The notes beneath the pieces are model-generated. The model saw only the letters and a list, made by a program, of their open reading frames with translations, was not told the origin of the DNA and ran no database searches. DNA of 11,901 nucleotides from Nocardioidaceae bacterium (GTDB lineage Bacteria; Actinomycetota; Actinomycetes; Propionibacteriales; Nocardioidaceae). The stretch spans positions 1 to 11,901 of the forward strand of contig JACCYS010000033.1 in NCBI GenBank assembly GCA_013696365.1. The letters run 5' to 3'. The position numbers and the translations under genes are program-made. Positions 1-5,004 of this stretch are shown piece after piece. Within the stretch, counting starts at the first letter, position 1; each line of letters begins with the position of its first letter.

Positions 1-323
1 CCGACGGCAAGTTCGGCGGCGCTGGTGATGTTGGAGGTGGGCGCATTGACGACCATGACGCCGGCCTGAGTGGCGGCCTTGACGTCCACGTTGTCCAGAC
101 CGACTCCGGCGCGCGCGATCACCTTCAAGTGAGGTGCGGCCGCAAGCGCCTCTGCGTCGATCTTGGTCGCACTCCGGACCAACACCGCATCAGCCTCGTT
201 GATGGCGGCCAGCAGCTCGCCGCGGTCCGGGCCGTTGCAACTGCGGATGTCGAAGCCCTCACCGAGCGCCTCTACGGTCGCTGGGGATAGCTCGTCGGCG
301 ATCAGGACGACGGGTGTGGTCAC
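1..323 (-). CDS. serA: D-3-phosphoglycerate dehydrogenase, N-terminal part (runs off left edge)
   Basis: Cytosolic enzyme of the first serine-synthesis step, oxidising 3-phosphoglycerate to 3-phosphohydroxypyruvate with NAD+. Only the first 107 codons are in the window. They read as the start of the substrate domain of the D-2-hydroxyacid dehydrogenase fold: VVLIADELSPATVEAL near residues 5-20, LVRSATKID at 48-56, and the family signature ARAGVGLDNVD at 70-80 followed by VVNAPTSNI. I chose the GTG at 321-323 because AGAGGA (330-335) lies six bases upstream and the family N-terminus fits. The catalytic Arg, Glu and His and the C-terminal ACT domain would lie beyond the edge. The 5' leader carries complementary repeats that reach almost to the ribosome-binding site (see 330-389). 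SerA lying downstream of ilvBNC is common in actinobacteria. Family call is firm; serA rather than a paralogue is likely but not proven from a third of the protein. Confidence 0.9.
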   Translation of the reverse strand, partial: MTTPVVLIADELSPATVEALGEGFDIRSCNGPDRGELLAAINEADAVLVRSATKIDAEALAAAPHLKVIARAGVGLDNVDVKAATQAGVMVVNAPTSNITSAAELAV

Positions 324-329
324 GAAGAA

Positions 330-389
330 TCCTCTGCGGGTGTCGTGCGGGTGTCGTGCGGGTGGAGTTGCGTACCGGCTGCACGACAC
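330..389 (-). promoter_or_regulatory. serA leader with competing complementary repeats next to the ribosome-binding site
   Basis: Read on the minus strand, one GTGTCGTGC (389-381) is followed by two copies of its complement GCACGACAC (359-351 and 348-340), and then by the AGAGGA ribosome-binding site (335-330) five bases further. The two copies sit in an 11-bp tandem repeat (338-348, 349-359, partial third). The single upstream element can pair over nine bases with either copy, giving two mutually exclusive hairpins, one of which crowds the Shine-Dalgarno sequence. A possible -10 box TACGAT lies at 405-410 with no convincing -35. The repeats are seen directly; a regulatory role is inference. 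Confidence 0.35.
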
Positions 390-477
390 TGTGCCCGGTC
401 ACCGATCGTAACCCACTCGTCATCCCGGACCCCAGCGCGCCACCCCTCGCCCAGGACCGCAGGCGCCGTGTGCGCCG

Positions 478-505
478 CCGGCCCACGCGCCCCCGGCCCA
501 CGCGC
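478..505. repeat. 13-bp direct repeat, period 15
   Basis: CCGGCCCACGCGC occurs at 478-490 and again at 493-505, separated by two C residues. The second copy runs straight into the large palindrome beginning at 500. A small GC hairpin, GGCGC-cgtgt-GCGCC, lies just beside it at 462-476. All of this is non-coding sequence between serA and the VOC gene. Function unknown. Confidence 0.6.
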
Positions 506-589
506 GCCACGTAAACGTGGCACACCGACCCTTCACGTGGCGCGCATGCCACGGAAAGGCATCGGCCGCCACGTTTACGTGGCTTGCGT
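500..589. repeat. Nested 90-bp palindrome built from six GCCACG/CGTGGC half-sites
   Basis: Two perfect 16-bp dyads, GCCACGTAAACGTGGC (506-521) and its complement GCCACGTTTACGTGGC (568-583), flank an inner inverted repeat CGTGGC-gcgcat-GCCACG (536-553). All three share or mirror the same centre at 544.5, so the block is a larger imperfect palindrome; ACGC at 500-503 and GCGT at 586-589 extend the symmetry. It begins 29 bases past the VOC gene stop and ends about 180 bases upstream of serA. It could be a composite dispersed repeat, a multi-site operator, or a two-way terminator (there is no T tract). The symmetry is seen; the role is not. Confidence 0.75.
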
Positions 590-617
590 AGGGGCGGACG
601 CGTTGCGGCCGCGCGGG

Positions 618-1028
618 CTAGTCGTCGGTGTAGAGGCAAAATGGATGCCCCGCCGGGTCGAGAAGCACCCGGACGTTGTCTTGTGGCTGGTGCTCTGCCT
701 GCTCGGCGCCGAGCTCGATCGCTTGGGCGACGGCTGCCTCGAGCTCACTGACCTCGAAGTCAAGGTGCATCGTCATCTGCGGTGCACCCTCGACGGGCGG
801 CCAGACCGGGCGCACGTACGTCGGCGACGTCTGAAACCCGATGTAGGCGACACCCTCAGGCGGCGCAACCGCCGCATCACCGAGCTCGTCCTTGGAGAGC
901 TCCCACCCGAGGAGCTCCGCATAGAAGCTGCCCAACGCGTGTGCGTCGGGAGCCTCCAGCACCACGCCCCACCAGTCGTGCCGCGACCAGCGCGACGTCG
1001 ATTCGTTCGCCTCTTCCCGCCCGCGCAT
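618..1028 (-). CDS. VOC superfamily (glyoxalase/bleomycin-resistance fold) protein
   Basis: A 136-residue single-module VOC protein. The fold is recognised from the opening strand WWGVVLEAPD followed by LGSFYAELLGWEL (residues 19-44), the central HLDFEVSELEAAVAQAIELG (88-107) and the closing DPAGHPFCLY (124-133), the usual order of glyoxalase-like domains. Substrate cannot be read from the sequence; many such actinobacterial proteins are of unknown function. I prefer the ATG at 1026-1028, since AGGGGG lies 12 bases upstream and the VOC domain begins soon after. An in-frame ATG at 1094 would add 22 residues that do not look like the family. It lies 122 bases downstream of ilvC in the same direction and may be read through from it. 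I see no link to amino-acid synthesis in the protein itself. Confidence 0.8.
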   Translation of the reverse strand: MRGREEANESTSRWSRHDWWGVVLEAPDAHALGSFYAELLGWELSKDELGDAAVAPPEGVAYIGFQTSPTYVRPVWPPVEGAPQMTMHLDFEVSELEAAVAQAIELGAEQAEHQPQDNVRVLLDPAGHPFCLYTDD

Positions 1029-1119
1029 AGGCCCATCGTGCCCCCTGGTGAGCCAATCGGCGCTCGGGCAGGTTGTCGTCCTGCAATTTGGCATACCGAC
1101 ACTGGGCGCTGACAGGTCG

Positions 1120-1148
1120 CCGCGCCCTCGCCGCGCGACGCGGCGCGG
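1120..1148 (-). terminator. GC-rich stem-loop just past ilvC, possible weak terminator
   Basis: CCGCGCC (1120-1126) and GGCGCGG (1142-1148) form a perfect 7-bp stem with a 15-base loop, two bases after the ilvC stop codon. There is no T tract, so it may mark the operon end, assist Rho-dependent ending, or protect the 3' end. Weak call. Confidence 0.3.
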
Positions 1149-1150
1149 AC

Positions 1151-2176
1151 TCAGCGGGCGGCGGTGCCCTCGGTGTAGTCGTCGTCGGCCCTGACCCAGC
1201 TCATGAGCTTGCGCAGGTCACGCCCGGTCGCCTCGATCGGGTGCTGTTCGCCCTCCGCGCGGAATTTGGCGAACTCGGGCCCCCCGGCGTCCTGGTCGGC
1301 GATGAAGCGATCGGCGAAGGCGCCACTCTTAATGTCGGCAAGGACGTCCCCCATCCGCTCCTTGACCGACGCGTCGATGATCCGCGGCCCGGAGACGTAG
1401 TCACCGTATTCGGCGGTGTCGCTGACCGACCAGCGCTGCTTGGCGATCCCACCCTCGTACATCAGGTCGACGATCAGCTTGAGCTCATGCAGGCACTCGA
1501 AGTAGGCGACCTCGGGCTGGTAACCGGCCTCGACCAGCGTCTCAAAGCCCGCCATCACCAGCGACGAGGCTCCCCCGCACAACACGGCCTGCTCACCGAA
1601 CAGGTCGGTCTCGGTCTCCTCAGTGAAGGTGGTCTTGATACCGCCGGCACGAAGCCCACCGAGCCCCTTGGCGTACGACAGGGTCAGGTCCCATGCCGAG
1701 CCGGAGGCGTCCTGCTCGACCGCGACCAGCACCGGGACGCCACGGCCCACGGTGTACTCGCGGCGCACGAGATGCCCGGGCCCCTTGGGTGCCACCATGC
1801 ACACGTCCACACCGGCCGGCGGCGAGATGTAGCCGAAGCGGATGTTGAAACCGTGCCCGAACAGGATCGCGTCGCCGTCCACCAGGTTGGGCTCGATCGC
1901 GTCGATATAGAGTTGGCGCTGCACCGGGTCGGGCGCGAGCACGACGATCAGGTCCGCCTCCTCGCACGCCTCGTACGGGGTGAGCACCCGCAGCCCCTCG
2001 GCCTCGGCACGCTCACGGCTGCGCGACCCCTCCGGCAGCCCGACCCGTACGTCGACCCCGGAGTCCCGCAGCGACAGTGCGTGCGCATGGCCTTGGCTGC
2101 CATAACCAAGCACCGTGACGTTGCGGTTCTGAACGATGCTCAGGTCGGCGTCGTCGTCGTAGTACATCTCGGCCAC
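1151..2176 (-). CDS. ilvC: Ketol-acid reductoisomerase, class I (NADP+)
   Basis: Second common step of branched-chain amino-acid synthesis: isomerises and reduces 2-acetolactate or 2-aceto-2-hydroxybutyrate using Mg2+ and NADPH. At 341 residues it has the short class I length. The Rossmann motif is GYGSQGHAHAL (24-34). The following loop, GLPEGSRS (46-53), keeps Ser51 and Ser53, which in the family bind the 2'-phosphate of NADPH. The C-terminal knotted domain shows the metal ligands Asp191 and Glu195 (DLFGEQ) and Glu227 and Glu231 (ECLHE). His108 in the GHGFNI stretch and Ser252 match the active site. The GTG at 2174-2176 is preferred over the ATG three codons later because AAGGAG lies six bases upstream. 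It follows ilvN by 78 bases and is probably the last gene of the ilvBNC operon. All key residues are present. Confidence 0.98.
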   Translation of the reverse strand: MAEMYYDDDADLSIVQNRNVTVLGYGSQGHAHALSLRDSGVDVRVGLPEGSRSRERAEAEGLRVLTPYEACEEADLIVVLAPDPVQRQLYIDAIEPNLVDGDAILFGHGFNIRFGYISPPAGVDVCMVAPKGPGHLVRREYTVGRGVPVLVAVEQDASGSAWDLTLSYAKGLGGLRAGGIKTTFTEETETDLFGEQAVLCGGASSLVMAGFETLVEAGYQPEVAYFECLHELKLIVDLMYEGGIAKQRWSVSDTAEYGDYVSGPRIIDASVKERMGDVLADIKSGAFADRFIADQDAGGPEFAKFRAEGEQHPIEATGRDLRKLMSWVRADDDYTEGTAAR

Positions 2177-2254
2177 GGTTGCTCCTTCGGGTTTTGGGCG
2201 GGGTTTTTGGCGGCTTGGTCGGGGTATGGCGGTGGTCGGGTCAGACGGTTTGCG

Positions 2255-2776
2255 TCAGCCGGTCTGGGTCACGGTGCGTAGCGACCGGTCGGTGATCGAA
2301 CGACCGCCTCGCCCGATCGCCACCATCCCGGACTGCACAAGCTCGCGGACGCCGTACGGCTCGAGCACCCGCAGCATGGCAGCAAGCTTGTCGGGGTTGC
2401 CGGTGACCTCGATCGTCACCGCCTCGGGGTCCACGTCGACCACTTTGGCCCGGAACAGCTGCACGGTCTCCAACACCTGGCCGCGGGTCACGGCGTCGGC
2501 ACGCACCTTAACCAGTACCAACTCGCGCTCGACGCCGGCACCGGGCTCGAGCTGCACGATCTTGATGACGTTGACGAGCTTGTTGAGCTGCTTGGTCACC
2601 TGCTCCAGCGCCTGCGCTTCGACGTTCACCACGATCGTCATGCGCGAGACGTCCGGGTGCTCGGTCGGTCCGACAGCCAGCGAGTCGATGTTGAAACCGC
2701 GTCGGGCAAACAAGCCTGAGATGCGCGCGAGCGCACCGGGTGTGTTCTCCACCAACACCGACAGGGTGTGTCGCAT
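2255..2776 (-). CDS. ilvN: Acetolactate synthase small (regulatory) subunit
   Basis: Regulatory partner of IlvB. It raises activity of the large subunit and carries feedback control by valine. The 173-residue protein starts with the ACT domain: MRHTLSVLVENTPGALARIS at 1-20, then GLFARRGFNIDSLAVGPTEH and SRMTIVV to residue 50. The C-terminal domain of the usual small-subunit length follows, with TGNPDKLAAMLRVLEPYGV near 125-145. The ATG at 2774-2776 shares one base with the ilvB stop (TGATG), and the strong GAGGAGGAG ribosome-binding site lies inside the last ilvB codons. Translation of the two subunits should therefore be coupled, fitting a fixed subunit ratio. An in-frame start eight codons upstream would lie inside ilvB and is not needed. 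Confidence 0.97.
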   Translation of the reverse strand: MRHTLSVLVENTPGALARISGLFARRGFNIDSLAVGPTEHPDVSRMTIVVNVEAQALEQVTKQLNKLVNVIKIVQLEPGAGVERELVLVKVRADAVTRGQVLETVQLFRAKVVDVDPEAVTIEVTGNPDKLAAMLRVLEPYGVRELVQSGMVAIGRGGRSITDRSLRTVTQTG

Positions 2777-4551
2777 CACTGCTCCTCCTCGCGGTCCCAC
2801 ACCGGGGCGAGATCACGAGCCACCAGGATGGCGTCGTTGCTCATTCCGGCCGCGACCATCGGCCACACCATCGCATCCCGGTGCACGCCAAAGTCCACCA
2901 CCACCGGGCGATCGTTGATCTGCATCGCCTCGGCGATCGTCGAGTCGACATCGTCGGGCTTGTCGCAACGCAGCCCCGCGCAGCCGTAGGCCTCGGCCAG
3001 CTTGGCGAAGTCCGGGATTCGCCTGGATGCGGAGCTCGTGTGCAGGTCGGTGTGCGAGTAGCGGCCCTCGTAGAACAGCGTCTGCCACTGCCGCACCATC
3101 CCGAGCGCAGAGTTGTTAATGACTGCCACCTTGATCGGGATGTTCTCCAGGGCACAGGTGGCCAGCTCTTGGTTGGTCATCTGGAAGCAGCCGTCACCGT
3201 CGATGGCCCACACCACCCGTTCGGGGGTGCCGACCTGGGCGCCCATGGCCGCCGGCACGGCATAGCCCATCGTGCCGAGCCCGCCGGAGTTGATCCACGA
3301 CCTGGGACGCTCGTAACCGACGAACTGGCTTGCCCACATCTGGTGCTGGCCGACCCCGGCGACGTACGTGGCCTCCGGACCCGCGGCGGCGGCGATCCGC
3401 TCGATCACGTACTGCGGAGCCAGCGACCCGTCGTCGGGCGCGTCATAGCCGACTGGATAGCGCTCGGCGAGGCTGCGGCTCCACTCGCTCCAGCCGGTCT
3501 GCTCCTCGCTGCCCGCTGACGTGCCGGCGGCCTCGATCACCGCGATCAGCTCGGTGATGATCTCGCGACAGTCCCCGACGATCGGCACGTCCGCGTGCCG
3601 GTTCTTGCTGATCTCGGCGGGGTCGATGTCGGCATGGATCACCAGGGCTCCGGGTGCGAAGGTGTCCAGCCGTCCGGTCACCCGGTCGTCGAAGCGGGCG
3701 CCGAGGGTGATCAGTAGATCCGCTCGCTGCAGCGCCGCCACCGCCGCGACCGAACCGTGCATGCCGGGCATGCCCAGGTGCTGCGGGTGCGAGTCCGGCA
3801 GGGCTCCGCGCGCCATCAAGGTGGTGACCACCGGGATGCCGGTGAGGTCGGCGAGCTGGGTCAGTTCAGCCGAAGCGTTGGCCTTGATCACCCCGCCACC
3901 GACGTAGAGCACCGGCCGCTGCGCCGCGGCAATCAGCCGGGCCGCCTCCCGGATCTGCTTGCCGTGCGGACGGGTGACCGGCCGGTAGCCGGGCAGCGAC
4001 ACTTGCGTCGGGTAGTCGAAGGTCGTCATCGCCTGCAGGGCGTCCTTGGCGACGTCGACCAGCACCGGGCCTGGGCGCCCGGTCGAGGCGATATGGAACG
4101 CCTCGGCAACGGTTCGGGGGATGTCGGCCGGGTCCGTGACGAGATAACTGTGCTTGGTGATCGGCATCGTGATGCCCCGGATGTCGGCCTCTTGGAAGGC
4201 GTCGGTCCCGATCGCCGCCGACGACACCTGGCCGGTCACAGCCACGATCGGCACCGAGTCCATGTGCGCATCGGCCAGCGGCGTGACCAGGTTGGTCGCC
4301 CCCGGCCCGGACGTCGCCATGCATACCCCCACCCGGCCGGTTGCCTGTGCATAACCTTGCGCGGCGTGCCCGGCGCCCTGCTCGTGTCGCACCAAGATGT
4401 GCCGGATCTGCTTAGAGTCGAGCAGCGGGTCGTACGCTGGGAGCACGGCTCCACCGGGGATCCCGAAGATGGTGTCCACACCGGCGTACTCCAAGGACCG
4501 GATCAAGCTCTGCGCCCCGGTCAGCTGCTCCCCGGTCGTCTGCTCGCTCAT
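2776..4551 (-). CDS. ilvB: Acetolactate synthase large (catalytic) subunit
   Basis: Thiamine-diphosphate and FAD-binding enzyme that condenses two pyruvates to acetolactate, or pyruvate and 2-ketobutyrate to acetohydroxybutyrate. The 591-residue protein has the three domains of the family in order. The N-terminal domain has FGIPGGAVLPAYD (29-41) and the catalytic Glu57 in RHEQGAGHAAQGYA. The middle FAD domain includes GARFDDRVTG. The C-terminal domain has the thiamine-diphosphate motif GDG (452-454) ending in NN (479-480). The ATG at 4549-4551 has GGGAG six bases upstream. It is preceded by an attenuator (4595-4694) and followed without a gap by ilvN. Presence of an IlvN partner and the leader argue for the biosynthetic enzyme rather than a catabolic acetolactate synthase. 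Confidence 0.98.
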   Translation of the reverse strand: MSEQTTGEQLTGAQSLIRSLEYAGVDTIFGIPGGAVLPAYDPLLDSKQIRHILVRHEQGAGHAAQGYAQATGRVGVCMATSGPGATNLVTPLADAHMDSVPIVAVTGQVSSAAIGTDAFQEADIRGITMPITKHSYLVTDPADIPRTVAEAFHIASTGRPGPVLVDVAKDALQAMTTFDYPTQVSLPGYRPVTRPHGKQIREAARLIAAAQRPVLYVGGGVIKANASAELTQLADLTGIPVVTTLMARGALPDSHPQHLGMPGMHGSVAAVAALQRADLLITLGARFDDRVTGRLDTFAPGALVIHADIDPAEISKNRHADVPIVGDCREIITELIAVIEAAGTSAGSEEQTGWSEWSRSLAERYPVGYDAPDDGSLAPQYVIERIAAAAGPEATYVAGVGQHQMWASQFVGYERPRSWINSGGLGTMGYAVPAAMGAQVGTPERVVWAIDGDGCFQMTNQELATCALENIPIKVAVINNSALGMVRQWQTLFYEGRYSHTDLHTSSASRRIPDFAKLAEAYGCAGLRCDKPDDVDSTIAEAMQINDRPVVVDFGVHRDAMVWPMVAAGMSNDAILVARDLAPVWDREEEQ

Positions 4552-4594
4552 CTGCTGCTCCCACTCATCGTCTGCTGTTCCGTCCCTCTACATG

Positions 4595-4627
4595 AAAAAA
4601 CCTCCGGTCCGACGAGCGGACGGGAGG
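4595..4627 (-). terminator. Intrinsic terminator of the ilvB attenuator
   Basis: On the minus strand CCTCCCGTCCG (4627-4617), loop CTCGT, CGGACCGGAGG (4611-4601) and six T residues (4600-4595). The 11-bp stem has one C-C mismatch. It lies 43 bases upstream of the ilvB start, inside the transcript and downstream of the leader peptide, where an attenuator terminator is expected. Confidence 0.85.
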
Positions 4628-4628
4628 A

Positions 4629-4666
4629 AGCGCGCTGGCTGACGGGGTGAGATCAGCCTGCACGCT
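4629..4666 (-). promoter_or_regulatory. Leader hairpin overlapping the leader-peptide stop codon
   Basis: Minus-strand positions 4666-4653 can pair with 4642-4629 over 14 positions with one A-A mismatch and one G-U pair, leaving a 10-base loop. The 5' arm contains the last codons and stop of the leader peptide; the 3' arm ends one base before the terminator stem. This is the place of the pause or protector hairpin of a classical attenuator. I could not see by eye a strong, mutually exclusive antiterminator, so the switch mechanism is open. Confidence 0.55.
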
Positions 4667-4694
4667 GGCAAAGTACGAGGACGAGATGACGCAC
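4653..4694 (-). CDS. ilvBNC leader peptide (attenuator), Leu/Val-rich
   Basis: Thirteen codons from a GTG start, read as M-R-H-L-V-L-V-L-C-Q-R-A-G and a TGA stop. Five consecutive codons (CTC GTC CTC GTA CTT) call for leucine and valine, two end products of the pathway. This is what a ribosome-stalling attenuator needs. There is no Shine-Dalgarno sequence, but the GTG falls exactly where transcription should start from the promoter at 4701-4729, so the mRNA is probably leaderless. A leader peptide formed without a ribosome-binding site has been reported for ilvBNC of Corynebacterium glutamicum, and Leu/Ile/Val-rich leaders before ilvB are known or predicted in other actinobacteria. The peptide is far shorter than usual gene-finding limits. 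An in-frame ATG near 4753 would put the promoter inside the gene and is not preferred. Confidence 0.8.
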   Translation of the reverse strand: MRHLVLVLCQRAG

Positions 4695-4700
4695 GCACTC

Positions 4701-4729
4701 ATGGTGACTGCCCGGACGATCAACGTCAA
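4701..4729 (-). promoter_or_regulatory. Candidate promoter of ilvBNC
   Basis: TTGACG (4729-4724) matches the -35 consensus at five of six bases. After a 17-base spacer comes CACCAT (4706-4701), a poor but acceptable -10. Transcription would start near 4694, the first base of the leader-peptide GTG. Agreement of promoter, start codon and attenuator supports the call. Confidence 0.6.
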
Positions 4730-4734
4730 GATTG

Positions 4735-4750
4735 TGAGACGCCCGTCTCA
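4735..4750. promoter_or_regulatory. Perfect dyad TGAGACG-N2-CGTCTCA upstream of the ilvB promoter
   Basis: A 16-bp dyad with 7-bp perfect arms, ending five bases upstream of the -35 box and centred about 48 bases before the predicted transcription start. That position suits a dimeric DNA-binding protein acting as activator or modulator. IclR-type leucine regulators (LtbR/NdgR) control leu/ilv genes in actinobacteria, but I cannot match this site to a known motif from memory. Confidence 0.45.
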
Positions 4751-4863
4751 TCCCTCGGAATCTCTGGGGTATCAGTCACCCCCTCGCACCTGACTGTGCG
4801 CCAAGGCACCACCGAGCGCAGCCGCCGTGGTGCGTCTGCGCACAGCGTCACGGTGCGCCCGCC

Positions 4864-4912
4864 CGACTCGCTGTGTGAGCACGGGCTTCTTGCACACTCG
4901 GTCGCCGAGTCG
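4864..4912. repeat. Inverted repeat at the break in the NUDIX remnant
   Basis: CGACTCG (4864-4870) and CGAGTCG (4906-4912) are outer arms; GTGTG (4873-4877) and CACAC (4893-4897) are inner arms. The outer arm coincides with the codon where NUDIX similarity ends. It may be a terminator-like structure behind ilvD (no T tract), a small inserted element, or chance in high-GC sequence. Confidence 0.35.
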
Positions 4913-5004
4913 AGCACGACCGCGGTCTCGGAAGGCATCCACAAAAGATCGTGGCCGACGTGGGCACGCAACGCGCGAACGAAGTCGGGGACGGGCACGC
5001 CGGC

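Larger units (their letters stand above)
4726..4998 (-). pseudogene. Truncated remnant of a NUDIX hydrolase gene
   Basis: The open frame begins at a GTG six bases after the ilvD stop codon. Its first 30 residues (VPVPDFVRALRAHVGHDLLW, then MPSETAVVLD) read like the N-terminus of actinobacterial NUDIX hydrolases of about 150 residues. In those the next segment is a strand such as GRVLLVRR and then the NUDIX box GX5EX7REUXEEXGU. Here similarity stops after residue 30 (about position 4909) and no NUDIX box follows in any frame. The rest is rich in Ser, Cys and Arg, unlike a natural protein, and the frame ends inside the ilvB promoter. I see no good ribosome-binding site. I read it as a decayed gene head left between ilvD and ilvB. 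The family call rests on 30 residues recognised from memory; a small unrelated gene is possible. Confidence 0.5.

Noticed and set aside
338..359. CRISPR-like tandem repeat before serA
   Set aside because: Two adjacent 11-bp units without spacers; not an array.
345..1112. A 255-codon plus-strand frame across the serA leader, palindrome and VOC gene
   Set aside because: It runs through repeats and opposite the VOC gene; the product is rich in Arg, Pro and His with no family likeness.
1073..2281. A 402-codon open frame on the plus strand opposite ilvC
   Set aside because: It is the mirror frame of the well-supported ilvC gene in high-GC DNA; its product has no recognisable domain.
2740..4650. 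Long plus-strand frames opposite ilvB (2740-3519 and 3757-4650)
   Set aside because: Antisense shadows of ilvB; no start signals or protein features.
4560..4703. Other readings of the ilvB leader: an ATG frame from 4703 and a GTG frame from 4698
   Set aside because: Neither gives a run of branched-chain residues, and both read through the terminator; only the GTG at 4694 gives Leu-Val-Leu-Val-Leu with a stop before the terminator.
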